Notes: a model not told the origin generated them from the sequence alone. A DNA stretch of 64,000 nt from CANLBN01 sp965230205 (GCA_965230205.1 OZ245996.1:2294001-2358000); one strand, 5' to 3'. Counted from the first letter of the stretch, positions 25,050-34,184 are shown. Translations and numbers: made by a program.

Positions 25050-26645
25050 TTAGCTGAACTGGTTAGATGTGTTTTTCGCGCCACCTGCTTTAAGTGCGTT
25101 TTCACCCGCAAAGTATTCTTTGTGGTCGTCACCCATGTCTGAACCAGCCATGTTTTGGTGCTTAACACAAGCAATGCCTTGACGAATTTCTTTACGCTGA
25201 ACGCCAGCAACATAGCCCAACATACCCGCTTCACCGAAGTACTCTTTAGCCAAGTTATCAACAGACAGAGCAGTCGTGTGATAAGTCGGTAGAGTAATCA
25301 AGTGATGGAATACGTTCGCTTCACGTGAAGTATCTGCTTGGAAAGTCTGAACGCGAGCGTCGGCTGTTGCAGACAATTCTGAATCGTCGTATTCAGCAGA
25401 CATTAAGTTGCTGCGATCATAAGCAGAAACGTCTTTACCTTCAGCTTCCCACGCATCATAAGTTTGCTGACGGAAGTTTAAGGTCCAGTTGAATGATGGA
25501 GAGTTGTTATAAACAAGTTTCGCATCTGGGTGAACTTTACGAACTTCGTCCATCATGCCTTTGATTTCGTGTACTGTTGGAACTGCAGTTTCAATCCAAA
25601 GTAGGTCGGCACCCGCATTAATAGCTTCGATACAATCGAATACACAACGCTCATGACCAGTACCTTGACGGAATTGGTATAGACCAGAAGGTAAACGCTT
25701 AGGACGAACTAGCTTACCGCCACGGTTAAAGACAACATCGCCTTCAGCCATATCTGCTACGTCGATTTCTTCAACGTCTAGGTAAGAGTTGTAAACATCA
25801 CCTTGATCACCAGGCTCTTTAACAACTGCAATTTCTTTAGTCAGGCCAGCACCTTCAGAGTCAGTACGTGCAACGATAATACCGTTGTCGATACCTAACT
25901 CAAGGAATGCATAACGTAGGGCACGTAATTTACCGTGGAAGTCAGCGTGAGGAACAGTTACTTTACCGTCCTGGTGACCACATTGCTTCTCGTCAGCAAC
26001 CTGGTTTTCGATTTGCAATGCACAGGCACCTGCTTCGATCATTTGCTTGGCCATTAAGTAAGTAGCTTCAGCATTACCGAAACCAGCATCGATATCAGCA
26101 ATGATAGGTACGATGTGAGTTTCGTGGTTGTCGATTTGGTTTTGAATATCTTTTGCTTTTACTTCGTCACCCGCTTCACGAGCAGCGTCTAAGGCGCGGA
26201 AAAGACCGCCTAATTCACGAGCATCAGCTTGACGTAAGAAGGTGTACAACTCTTCAACAAGACTAGCTACTGCTGTTTTTTCGTGCATAGACTGGTCAGG
26301 AAGAGGACCAAAGTCAGAACGTAGAGCAGCTACCATCCAGCCAGAAAGGTATAGGTATTTACGCTCAGTGCTTCCGAAGTGCTTTTTGATAGAGATCAGT
26401 TTTTGTTGACCTACAAAGCCGTGCCAGCAACCTAGAGACTGAGTATATTTAGTTTTGTCGCCATCGAATGCTGCCATATCTGCGCGCATAATGTCTGCAG
26501 TGTACTGAGCTATCTCCAGGCCAGTTTTAAATTTGTTCTGAGCACGCATACGAGCTGCAGATTCTGGGTTAATGGCGTCCCAAGGGCTACCGTTAGCTTC
26601 GCAAACAGCAGTAAGAGCCGCGATGTCTTGTGTGTAATTTGACAT
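25050..26645 (-). CDS. aceA: isocitrate lyase (long form)
   Basis: Glyoxylate-shunt enzyme cleaving isocitrate to glyoxylate and succinate. The catalytic loop reads DEKQCGHQDGK (the K-[KR]-CGH-type signature with the active-site Cys), preceded by PIIADIDAGFGNAEATYLMAKQMIEAGA and followed by NGIIVARTDSEGAGLT; YNNSPSFNW is also present. At 531 aa it is the longer Pseudomonas-type enzyme, not the ~434-aa E. coli form. It has its own promoter with a perfect TATAAT and lies downstream of glcB on the same strand. With the fad genes nearby it fits growth on fatty acids or acetate. Confidence 0.95.
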   Translation of the reverse strand: MSNYTQDIAALTAVCEANGSPWDAINPESAARMRAQNKFKTGLEIAQYTADIMRADMAAFDGDKTKYTQSLGCWHGFVGQQKLISIKKHFGSTERKYLYLSGWMVAALRSDFGPLPDQSMHEKTAVASLVEELYTFLRQADARELGGLFRALDAAREAGDEVKAKDIQNQIDNHETHIVPIIADIDAGFGNAEATYLMAKQMIEAGACALQIENQVADEKQCGHQDGKVTVPHADFHGKLRALRYAFLELGIDNGIIVARTDSEGAGLTKEIAVVKEPGDQGDVYNSYLDVEEIDVADMAEGDVVFNRGGKLVRPKRLPSGLYQFRQGTGHERCVFDCIEAINAGADLLWIETAVPTVHEIKGMMDEVRKVHPDAKLVYNNSPSFNWTLNFRQQTYDAWEAEGKDVSAYDRSNLMSAEYDDSELSATADARVQTFQADTSREANVFHHLITLPTYHTTALSVDNLAKEYFGEAGMLGYVAGVQRKEIRQGIACVKHQNMAGSDMGDDHKEYFAGENALKAGGAKNTSNQFS

Positions 26646-27061
26646 TGTTAATCTCTCTTAATAGTTAATAGCTATAAATTAATGGCTATAGTTTCAAAAA
26701 TGTGGCGCATTATACATGCGTGTAAATATCGTTTGGAAAATTTCACCAAACGGTCTAGCCCCTATTTTCAAGCTAGTAATACTTAGGACGCGGATCATAC
26801 GGATATTCAAAAGTGCTGTAAAGTCTTAGTAGTGAAATGTTTTGTCTCATATTTAATGGTAAATGGCATTTCAATCTTTGCTTATATCTCTTTTGGAGAT
26901 ATGAGTATGACTTTTTAATAACGCTTTTTAGTATTGTTCCTTACCTATGTATATCCTTTTGGTGCTATAGAAAATCTATTCTGGCACCAAAACTTGTGCT
27001 GCAAAGTGTCAGATAAGGTTAGGTTTCAGTAAATCTAACCTTATCTTCTCTTCGCATACTG
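26646..27061. other. 416-bp aceA-glcB intergenic region with two hairpins
   Basis: Contains the aceA promoter (26709-26752) and two strong hairpins after the glcB stop. One is at 26957-26992: TTTTGGTGC / GCACCAAAA arms enclosing ATAGA-AAA-TCTAT. The other is at 27011-27046: AGATAAGGTTAG / CTAACCTTATCT extended by TTT/AAA, giving a 16-bp stem with one G-U pair and a CAGT loop. Neither has a clear U-tract on the minus strand, so they may protect or structure the glcB mRNA end rather than terminate it. I see no gene here. Confidence 0.6.
26709..26752 (-). promoter_or_regulatory. aceA promoter with inverted repeat over the -35 region
   Basis: On the minus strand a perfect TATAAT (26714-26709) is the likely -10. 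No good -35 is found; instead a 7-bp inverted repeat CGTTTGG (26730-26736) / CCAAACG (26746-26752) with a 9-bp spacer covers that region. The interior AATTTCAC and the adjacent TGTAAAT (26721) resemble the sites in front of the DUF3612 regulator gene, suggesting shared control. Confidence 0.5.
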
Positions 27062-29251
27062 TTACTTTTTGATTGACTTTGCTTGCTGACGATACTGGTA
27101 TAGCAATGGTTCTGTATAACCTGATGGTTGTTCCATCCCCTTCAGCGCTAAATCCAGAGCAGCATTGAATGCAATACTGTCTTCGAACGAAGTTGCCATT
27201 GGCTGATAGGTCTCATCTCCTGCATTCTGTTCATCAACCATTTTTGCCATCTTTTCAAAGACTTTGCGCACTTGTTTCTTTGTGCAAATGCCATGATGTA
27301 GCCAGTTAGCAATGTGCTGGCTGGAAATACGCAAAGTGGAACGATCTTCCATTAAGATAACATCATTAATGTCAGGCACATTTGAACAGCCAATCCCCTG
27401 ATCAACCCAGCGTACAACGTACCCGAGAATGCTGTGCGCATTGTTTTCCAATTCTTTTTCGATGGCATCATCACTTAAGGTTTCACCTTTAGGGATTAAC
27501 GGTAATGTCAGCATATCGGATAGATTTGCACGTTCTCGATTCAGTAACTTCTTCTGTTGGGAAAAAACATCTACCTCATGGTAGTGGATGACATGTAACA
27601 TGGCCGCTGTAGGCGAAGGAACCCAGGCTGTATTTGCACCTGCAAGGTGAGGACCTTGTTCACTATCCATCATGCCTTTCATTTCATCTGGCTTGGGCCA
27701 CATGACTTTACCAATCTGGCCTTTACCGGAAAAACCACAAGCTAAACCGATATCAACATTGTTGTTTTCGTAAGCTTTTCTCCAAGGTTCATCTTTAAGC
27801 TGTTCTTTCGGCAGGAATGCGCCAGCATGCATACTGGTATGAATCTCATCACCTGTGCGATCCAGAAATCCAGTGTTGATAAACACGCAGCGTTTTTTCG
27901 CTATACGAATACATTCTTTAAGATTAATGGTTGTGCGTCGCTCTTCATCCAGGATACCGATCTTTATGGTGTTTTCAGCAAGTCCCAGTATTTCTTCAAT
28001 GCGGCTAAATAAGTCGCAAGTGAAAGCCACTTCTTCGGGGCCATGCATTTTCGGTTTTACAATATAAATGCTGCCAGTTGCACTATTAGCGATACGCTTG
28101 TCTTTATTTTGTAAATCGATTGTGCCAATTAATGAAGTAAAGATGCCGTCAAGAATACCCTCTGGGATGTTATTGCCTTTACCATCTTTAATAGTGTCAA
28201 TATCCATTAAATGGCCAACATTGCGAATAAACATCAGGCTTCTGCGGCGCACATAATAAGGGTCGCCATCCCTGCTAGTAAAAATACGGTCTCTTTGTAG
28301 GGCGCGAGTCACCGTTTTTCCGTCTTTAATAAAGTTTGTGCTCAAGTTGCCTGTCATTAAACCAAGCCAGTTTCGATAAACTTCAAGTTTATCTTTGGTG
28401 TCAACGGCAGCAACAGAATCTTCGCAGTCCATAATCGTGGTTAAAGCGGCTTCAACACGAATATCTTCAACATTGGCATCATCTAATGCACCAATATTGC
28501 TGTTAGGCTGAATGCGGATATTGATTTGCAATCCATTGTGCTTAAGCAGGATTTCATTGGGCGCATTTTTAGAGCCGTTAAATGCAACGAATTGCTTGGA
28601 ATCTTTTAATCCAACATAGGTGCCAGCTTTTAGTACTGCGGTAAATTGCTGATAATAAATTTGGTAGAGGTCAACATCATGGTGTGATGCACCGTCATCC
28701 AGAGGGAAGTACTTATCTAGAAAGTTACGGCCATACCGTATAACTTCTTTACCGCGTAGTTGGTTATAAGTTTGTCCGGGTTTTAGTTTCCCTGTGCGGG
28801 GAATAATGTCACTACCATAGAGTGCATCATATAGGCTTCCCCAGCGTGCATTGGTTGCATTCAGAGCAAAACGAGCATTTTTAACAGGAACAACCAACTG
28901 GGGGCCTGCCATGGTCGCGATTTCGGCGTCCACGTTTTCCGTTTCGATAGTAAAGTCTTCTCCTTCCTCAAGAAGGTAGCCAATATCTTTTAAAAATTGC
29001 TCATATTGCTCAGGGCTAGTACTGTGATAATCGTTATCTTGGTGCCACTGATCGATTTTTTGCTGGAGTTCTTCACGCTTTTTTAGCAGGTCACGGTTGC
29101 GGGGCGCAAAGTGCTCGATTAATTGTTGAACATCTAACCAAAACTTATCTGGATCTACATCTGCGAGGGGCATCACTTCACTATCAATAAAATGGCGGAA
29201 AGCCTCATTGATAGTAAGGTTGGGGAGCATATCTTTACTTGCTGTCGTCAT
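27062..29251 (-). CDS. glcB: malate synthase G
   Basis: Condenses glyoxylate with acetyl-CoA to malate, completing the glyoxylate shunt with aceA. The 729-aa length is that of isoform G. Recognisable are NATNARWGSLYDALYGSDIIP, LTTIMDCEDSVAAVD, the RGDGDPYYVRRRSLMFIRNVGHLM-type region (RIFTSRDGDPYYVRRRS), IGILDEERRTTINLKECI, FINTGFLDRTGDEIHTSM and GKVMWPKPDEM. It is divergent from a DUF3612 regulator gene, and the 188-bp gap between them holds operator-like repeats. Confidence 0.95.
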   Translation of the reverse strand: MTTASKDMLPNLTINEAFRHFIDSEVMPLADVDPDKFWLDVQQLIEHFAPRNRDLLKKREELQQKIDQWHQDNDYHSTSPEQYEQFLKDIGYLLEEGEDFTIETENVDAEIATMAGPQLVVPVKNARFALNATNARWGSLYDALYGSDIIPRTGKLKPGQTYNQLRGKEVIRYGRNFLDKYFPLDDGASHHDVDLYQIYYQQFTAVLKAGTYVGLKDSKQFVAFNGSKNAPNEILLKHNGLQINIRIQPNSNIGALDDANVEDIRVEAALTTIMDCEDSVAAVDTKDKLEVYRNWLGLMTGNLSTNFIKDGKTVTRALQRDRIFTSRDGDPYYVRRRSLMFIRNVGHLMDIDTIKDGKGNNIPEGILDGIFTSLIGTIDLQNKDKRIANSATGSIYIVKPKMHGPEEVAFTCDLFSRIEEILGLAENTIKIGILDEERRTTINLKECIRIAKKRCVFINTGFLDRTGDEIHTSMHAGAFLPKEQLKDEPWRKAYENNNVDIGLACGFSGKGQIGKVMWPKPDEMKGMMDSEQGPHLAGANTAWVPSPTAAMLHVIHYHEVDVFSQQKKLLNRERANLSDMLTLPLIPKGETLSDDAIEKELENNAHSILGYVVRWVDQGIGCSNVPDINDVILMEDRSTLRISSQHIANWLHHGICTKKQVRKVFEKMAKMVDEQNAGDETYQPMATSFEDSIAFNAALDLALKGMEQPSGYTEPLLYQYRQQAKSIKK

Positions 29252-29377
29252 GATTTTGCGCTCAGTTAGCTATTAAAAAAATCGATTATAGGTTCGCAGA
29301 TATCCAATAAGCAACGGTTGATTTCTCTAGTTTCTGGCTCGTCTTTTGAGAGGATGATTGTAGTATATAGTAAAATA

Positions 29378-29420
29378 TGTGAGAATTTCACAATAAAAAT
29401 TTTACAGTGTAAATTTCACA
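29378..29420. promoter_or_regulatory. operator-like repeats between glcB and the DUF3612 regulator gene
   Basis: Two copies of AATTTCACA (29384-29392 and 29412-29420) lie 28 bp apart. The first is part of a TGTGA-GAATT-TCACA inverted repeat; the second overlaps a 13-bp palindrome TTTACA-G-TGTAAA (29401-29413). Being in the shared divergent region they could serve both genes. Similar TGTAAAT and AATTTCAC words occur in the aceA promoter. Confidence 0.5.
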
Positions 29421-29439
29421 AAATAGCAGTGGTTAAATA

Positions 29440-31002
29440 ATGACTAAAAGCATTATGAGGAACGCGCATTTTCTGGGCACAAAGATACGCAATTTGCGCA
29501 AGCGTAATAATTTAACGATGGAAGATTTATCGGCTCGCTGTATTCGAAGTAATAGCGAAGTGGCTCCATCGGTCTCGTATTTATCAATGATAGAGCGAGG
29601 CAAACGTTTTCCTAGTGAAGAAATGCTCGAAGTTATTGCTGAGGTGTTTCAAAAAGAGGCCAGTTGGTTTTTGGATGACACACCTGAAGAGGATGCGATT
29701 AAGCCTGTTAAGGGAAACCGTGGCGGCATTCACGGTATGGCGTTAGAACCTAAGTTTTTGTTTTCGAAGGATATATTAGAAATTGTAGTTCCTGAAATGC
29801 TGTCCCAGACAGGGGTGTCTGGTCAGCAATTTGCCCACTTATTGATTCGAGCTCACCAAGAACAACATCAGAACCATTTTCCTGATCTAGAAAGAGCTGC
29901 AGAAGACGTGGGTCGTAAGCAAATGCCATTAAGTTTGGATGCCATTTTTACAATCTGTAAAAATATGGGGCTGGAAATCCGTTGGTTTGATCGCTTGCCT
30001 GATGAAATTAGAGATGAAACCGGCTATGAATCCAAAAACCTGGTGCGGTCCTTTTTTACACCTCCCAATACGATATATGTCAATAATCTCCTCAAGTTGC
30101 ATCCAATGCGACTTAAGTATGATCTCGCGGTACAGATAGGCCATTGTGTTTTACACAATAAAGATGGTGGTAAAAGTGCAATGGTGGCGGGGCAGGGGTT
30201 AAGTAGCAGTCTTCGCCGTAAAGATGCCTCAGTGGATGCTCAAGATATCATTCATGCCTGGCGCGATTTCGAATGTAGCTTTTTTGCAGGTGCATTGCTC
30301 TGCCCTAAAGTGCCTTTTCGGCAACTACTGGATCGCCATAATTATGAAGTGAATGTTGGTGATATGGTTGATGTATCGGCTTCTGTTGTTATGCGGCGTA
30401 TGACAGCGGTTTCTCCCTATTCACATTGGCATTATTTTGATGCATACCCACCAGGCAAATTGAAAGCAGTTTATCGTGGTAATGGGATTCCTTTGCCTTG
30501 GGGAAATATGCGTATGGTATTGGACCCTTGTCAGCACTGGGCTGTTTTTCGAATGATTAATGCCCCTCAAACGGAAACGTCTTCTCAAATTTCTATTCTC
30601 GAAGTCAATAATGAGCCTCGTATCTATTCTTGTGAGTCAATCAAAGTGACGGATTTGGCGGGGAATGACCACGTACTATGTGCCGGGATTGATATGAACC
30701 CAGCGATGGAGTCTCAAGGGACTGATGCCCATTCCGTGGCGGCTGACTTAAAAGAGGTCTGTTTGGATAATGGCGGGACGGCTAAGATTCCAGGACATAT
30801 CAAAAATGAACTGTTAAGAGTCGCTAAGATTCTCAATATTGCTTGGGTTGAACGAGGCATTAGCCATGATGCTCGCTTGATATGTCCTCGTAGCAGCGCT
30901 TGTCCCCGTAATCCATGCTGCTATACCGGCGAATCAGTACAAAATTCTGAGTTGAACTTACGTCATATACAAAAGCAAATCATTGATAAATCATCTGGTT
31001 AA
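29440..31002 (+). CDS. XRE-type regulator with DUF3612, glyoxylate-shunt control
   Basis: The N-terminus (about residues 10-66) is a helix-turn-helix of the XRE type: LGTKIRNLRKRNNLTMEDLSARCIR ... SVSYLSMIERGKRFPSEEMLEVIAEVF. The rest matches the DUF3612 / short-chain fatty acyl regulator type, with a degenerate metallopeptidase-like segment (LAVQIGHCVLH) and a C-terminal cysteine cluster (CPRSSACPRNPCC). Relatives sit beside aceA/glcB in other gammaproteobacteria; the C-terminal part is thought to sense an acyl-CoA-type ligand. Divergence from glcB and the repeated operator-like sequences upstream support autoregulation and control of glcB. ATG 29440 is used; ATG 29455 is an alternative. Confidence 0.8.
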   Translation: MTKSIMRNAHFLGTKIRNLRKRNNLTMEDLSARCIRSNSEVAPSVSYLSMIERGKRFPSEEMLEVIAEVFQKEASWFLDDTPEEDAIKPVKGNRGGIHGMALEPKFLFSKDILEIVVPEMLSQTGVSGQQFAHLLIRAHQEQHQNHFPDLERAAEDVGRKQMPLSLDAIFTICKNMGLEIRWFDRLPDEIRDETGYESKNLVRSFFTPPNTIYVNNLLKLHPMRLKYDLAVQIGHCVLHNKDGGKSAMVAGQGLSSSLRRKDASVDAQDIIHAWRDFECSFFAGALLCPKVPFRQLLDRHNYEVNVGDMVDVSASVVMRRMTAVSPYSHWHYFDAYPPGKLKAVYRGNGIPLPWGNMRMVLDPCQHWAVFRMINAPQTETSSQISILEVNNEPRIYSCESIKVTDLAGNDHVLCAGIDMNPAMESQGTDAHSVAADLKEVCLDNGGTAKIPGHIKNELLRVAKILNIAWVERGISHDARLICPRSSACPRNPCCYTGESVQNSELNLRHIQKQIIDKSSG

Positions 31003-31070
31003 TTATTTTTTGCTCTTAAGTTTTTATTTCTCATCCAATTAAACATTAAACTTTTACTAATTTTAAGTAT

Positions 31071-31101
31071 CTAACAACAGCGCTTTAAGCGCTGTTGTTA
31101 G
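31071..31101 (+). repeat. 31-bp perfect palindrome after the DUF3612 regulator gene
   Basis: Fifteen-base arms (CTAACAACAGCGCTT / AAGCGCTGTTGTTAG) around a single T. It lies 69 bp after the regulator stop and 94 bp before the DUF3179 gene. No U-tract follows, so it is a weak candidate for a terminator; it could be a protein-binding site or an RNA stem. Confidence 0.7.
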
Positions 31102-31194
31102 GATTATCACTACGATTCAATAGTGGTTAAACCATCGTTCGCTTTGCAACTTTTGGGGCATAAATAGATCTGAAAAATAGTAGGAGTGATGTTT

Positions 31195-32607
31195 ATGAAA
31201 ACCAAATACCATTTTTTAAGCACAGCGATACTATTTTTTATAATAAATAATTTTCTTGTTTATCAGGTGCACGCTAGTGACGATGCTGCTAAGAGTAATA
31301 GTCTTATAGATCAGGCATTTAATACGCTTTCGCAACCGTTTGAATTTACCTCGGCTGATGATTTTGCTGCGGTTAATAAAGCTCTTGCCGATATTGATAA
31401 GCATTGGACCGATGCTTATATACCGCATATGTTAGATATGCTGGCCGTCCCTCGAAATTTTGATTTATACCAGAAAATGATGACTTTGCTCAGAGAAAAA
31501 ACGGGGAAAAACTTCGTCGGTGATATTCATCAATGGTATTTCTGGTTATGGAATCAACCTGAAAACGCAGCATCAAGTTACGCAAACTTTAAAGCAAATT
31601 ATTATCAGGGGCTCGATCCACGTTTTGGAAAATATTTCCGTGATCGTCAATCTGTTGCGCGGATTCGTCTGGATGAAATTCGCTGGGGTGGTGTTTTGCA
31701 AGATGGGATTCCCCCTTTGCGTAACCCTAATATGATTTCAGGAAGTGAGGCAAGCTACCTTGATGATGACAATATTATTTTTGGTTTAGAGGTCAATGGT
31801 GATGCGCGAGCTTATCCCAAGCGTATTCTTGCATGGCATGAGATGTTTGTTGATAACGTAGGTGGCGTTGATATTGCGGGTGTTTACTGTACTTTATGTG
31901 GCACTGTCATCCCATTTAAAACGAATGTTGATGGGTTTAATTATCAGCTGGGTACCAGTGGTTTTTTATATCGCTCTAATAAATTAATGTATGATCAAAC
32001 AACACAATCACTATGGAGTACAGTGAGAGGTGAGCCCGTTGTGGGCCCGTTGGTAGGTAAAGGTATCAAGCTAGAGCATCTGGGTATGGTGACAACAACC
32101 TGGGGAGAGTGGAAACGCCGACACCCCGATACAACAGTGCTGTCATTAAATACCGGACATCGTAGAGACTATGGTGAAGGTGTCGCATACCATGATTACT
32201 TTGCTGATCACCGTTTGATGTTCCATACTCCATTTAAGGATGATCGTTTAAAGAACAAGCAAGAAGTATTGGCGCTTGTGTTTCCAGCATCACCTAAGGA
32301 GCAATTAGCCATTGATACTGATTTTTTAAATAAAAATCCCCTTTATAAAGGTAATATAGGGCAGCAACAATTTATTGTGCTGACTGATTCTTCAGGTGCA
32401 AATCGTGTCTATGATCCAAAAGGCATAGATTTCGTATCCTATGATCAAAATGTGACGTTGACTGATGCTAAAGGTAATAAGTGGACCTTAAGCGAAGAAA
32501 ATTTAATTTCTTCTCGTAATGATAAGCGTTTGGGGCGTTTGCCTTACCGCAGAGCTTTTTGGTTTGGTTGGCATGCAGCATACCCTCAGACACGCCTTAT
32601 TATGTAA
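31195..32607 (+). CDS. exported DUF3179 protein
   Basis: Signal peptide at the N-terminus (hydrophobic STAILFFIINNFLVY, cleavage near VHA-SDD), then a helical ~100-residue region and the DUF3179 domain: NGDARAYPKRILAWHEMFVD, IAGVYCTLCGTVIPFKT (a C-x2-C pair) and SLWSTVRGEPVVGPLVG. The function of DUF3179 is unknown; the conserved Cys pair and His suggest a metal or redox site in the periplasm. ATG 31195 follows AGGAG by 8 nt and is preferred over GTG 31186 and ATG 31189. An exported MsrA gene follows 37 bp later on the same strand, so the two are likely co-transcribed. Confidence 0.82.
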   Translation: MKTKYHFLSTAILFFIINNFLVYQVHASDDAAKSNSLIDQAFNTLSQPFEFTSADDFAAVNKALADIDKHWTDAYIPHMLDMLAVPRNFDLYQKMMTLLREKTGKNFVGDIHQWYFWLWNQPENAASSYANFKANYYQGLDPRFGKYFRDRQSVARIRLDEIRWGGVLQDGIPPLRNPNMISGSEASYLDDDNIIFGLEVNGDARAYPKRILAWHEMFVDNVGGVDIAGVYCTLCGTVIPFKTNVDGFNYQLGTSGFLYRSNKLMYDQTTQSLWSTVRGEPVVGPLVGKGIKLEHLGMVTTTWGEWKRRHPDTTVLSLNTGHRRDYGEGVAYHDYFADHRLMFHTPFKDDRLKNKQEVLALVFPASPKEQLAIDTDFLNKNPLYKGNIGQQQFIVLTDSSGANRVYDPKGIDFVSYDQNVTLTDAKGNKWTLSEENLISSRNDKRLGRLPYRRAFWFGWHAAYPQTRLIM

Positions 32608-32644
32608 GTAAAAATTCATAAATAGTCAAATAGAAAGAAAAATT

Positions 32645-33256
32645 ATGAAGCAATATCTGTTTTTTTTGATAACGAGTTTTTTATCAGTGATTCCGCTAGC
32701 TAACAGTCAGGATGTTGATGAGCAAACGGTTATTGTTGCCGGTGGTTGTTTCTGGTGTGTCGAATCTGATTTTGAACAGCATAAAGGCGTTATTAGTGCT
32801 GAGTCGGGGTATATTAATGGCTCTACATCTAATCCAACTTATCGAGAAGTATCGACAAATAAAACTGGCCATTTTGAAGCGGTAAAAATTACTTACGATA
32901 AGACGCAGGTGTCTCTACGCGAACTGATTGATTTCTATTGGTATACTATCGATCCAACAGACCCTATTGGTCAATTTTGTGATAAAGGCTCTTCCTACAA
33001 AACAGCCTTGTTTTATCAGAACGATCAACAGAAAAAAATATTTGAAGATTCATTCGCTGCAATTGAAAAAAGCAAACCTTTCGATAAAAAAATTGTAACT
33101 GAAATTCTTTCGGCTCAAACGTTTTATCCTGCAGAAGCATACCATCAGGATTATTATAAGAAGAATAAAATACGCTACAAGCTTTATCGAGCAGGTTGCC
33201 GGAGAGATAGCACGATAGAAAAATTATGGGGAAAAGTAGTAACCGATAAGTATTAG
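32645..33256 (+). CDS. msrA: exported peptide-methionine (S)-S-oxide reductase
   Basis: Reduces methionine sulfoxide in proteins. The catalytic motif GGCFWCVESDF carries the nucleophilic Cys, followed by GYINGSTSNPTYREVSTNKTGHFEAV and HQDYYKKN, all standard for MsrA. A signal peptide (MKQYLFFLITSFLSVIPLANS) precedes the domain, so this copy should repair periplasmic or outer-membrane proteins. A possible resolving Cys is near the C-terminus (YRAGCRRD). Start has AGAAAGAAAAATT upstream, a weak RBS. Pairing with a DUF3179 gene suggests a shared envelope oxidative-stress role (inference). Confidence 0.9.
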   Translation: MKQYLFFLITSFLSVIPLANSQDVDEQTVIVAGGCFWCVESDFEQHKGVISAESGYINGSTSNPTYREVSTNKTGHFEAVKITYDKTQVSLRELIDFYWYTIDPTDPIGQFCDKGSSYKTALFYQNDQQKKIFEDSFAAIEKSKPFDKKIVTEILSAQTFYPAEAYHQDYYKKNKIRYKLYRAGCRRDSTIEKLWGKVVTDKY

Positions 33257-33284
33257 TCTATTTGTTACTTCTGCGATATTTTGC

Positions 33285-33530
33285 TCACTTTCTAAATTTC
33301 TTAAAAGCATCAACTGCAATGATTGTTGCCAGTAGCCCAAATCCAATATTTGCGAAGTGGGCAAAAGCGGCGGCCATACCACTTAATTTAATATTGTATT
33401 GAGGAATAATATAAGTAGGTTCCTCAAAATGCATCATTTGAGAAAGAATTTTATATTCTATATAAAATACCGTTAGTGCCAAAAAGCTACCAACAATAAA
33501 ACAAAGAAAGTAGAGCGTTTTTTTTGCCAT
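33285..33530 (-). CDS. small two-helix membrane protein, unknown
   Basis: The 81-aa product has one membrane helix at residues 5-25 (TLYFLCFIVGSFLALTVFY) and a second at about 50-74 (MAAAFAHFANIGFGLLATIIAV), with a polar segment between and a basic tail (DAFKKFRK). I do not recognise a family. It is 18 bp downstream of yaiI on the same strand and convergent with msrA, so it is probably the last gene of a yaiI transcript. Confidence 0.6.
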   Translation of the reverse strand: MAKKTLYFLCFIVGSFLALTVFYIEYKILSQMMHFEEPTYIIPQYNIKLSGMAAAFAHFANIGFGLLATIIAVDAFKKFRK

Positions 33531-33548
33531 AAGAACAGTGTTTACTAT

Positions 33549-34043
33549 TTATTTCTTGTTTCTGGTTAATAAGCGATCTAGTGCATTGGCAAATGCTTGT
33601 CGGTCACTATGGTTCATCGCAGCAGGCCCGCCAGACTGAATACCACTGGCTCTCATGGTTTCCATAAAATCTCGCATATTTAAACGGGCTTTAATATTGT
33701 CATGGGTGTAACGCTGGCCTCTAGCAGTTAACACCAAGCCTCCTTTATCCAATACTTCAGAGGCTAATGGTATGTCACTGGTAATGACTAAGTCATTCTC
33801 TTTAACCCGTTGAACAATCGTATTGTCAGCAATATCAAAGCCTGGTTCAACCTGTAGCATTTTCAGATATCGAGATTTTGGTAGATTAATCGGTTGATTA
33901 GCCACAAATGTGATTAATGTTTTAGTGCGATCTGCTGCACGACAGAGTATTTCTTTAATAACGACAGGGCAAGCATCTGCATCTACCCAGATTTTAAGTC
34001 CTGAGGTATCTTCGGTTTGATTGTTTTGTCTATCTGGGTTCAA
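33549..34043 (-). CDS. yaiI: YaiI/YqxD family protein (DUF188, UPF0178)
   Basis: The family core IWVDADACPVVIKEIL, FVANQ, IVQRVKENDLVITSDIPLA and GGLVLTARGQRYTHDNI is intact, as is the C-terminal helix with SGGPAAMNHSDRQAFANALDRLL. The fold is PIN/NYN-like, with aspartates (VDADACP, TSDIP) in the positions of nuclease metal ligands, but no activity is established. Length, 164 aa, is normal with a short extra N-terminus. Confidence 0.88.
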   Translation of the reverse strand: MNPDRQNNQTEDTSGLKIWVDADACPVVIKEILCRAADRTKTLITFVANQPINLPKSRYLKMLQVEPGFDIADNTIVQRVKENDLVITSDIPLASEVLDKGGLVLTARGQRYTHDNIKARLNMRDFMETMRASGIQSGGPAAMNHSDRQAFANALDRLLTRNKK

Positions 34044-34100
34044 TATGCCTTAGCCGCTTGGAGTCGATAATTGGCCAGAATCATACACTATTTTTGGAGT

Positions 34101-34128
34101 ATAAAAAAAGCCGGCTATAAGCCGGCTT
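34101..34128 (-). terminator. terminator of the porin gene
   Basis: Eight-base arms AAGCCGGC / GCCGGCTT around TATAA, with a run of seven A on the plus strand just before it, which reads as a U-tract on the minus strand. It is 57 bp beyond the porin stop. Confidence 0.85.
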
Positions 34129-34184
34129 AAAGAATTGAATTCAATAGCATTGGGGGGCAGTACTATTGAATTAATATCCTATTA

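Noticed and set aside
29378..29392. CRP-like site TGTGA...TCACA before the DUF3612 regulator gene
   Set aside because: The spacer is 5 bp instead of the 6 bp needed for a CRP site, and a related word is repeated 28 bp away, which fits a local regulator better.
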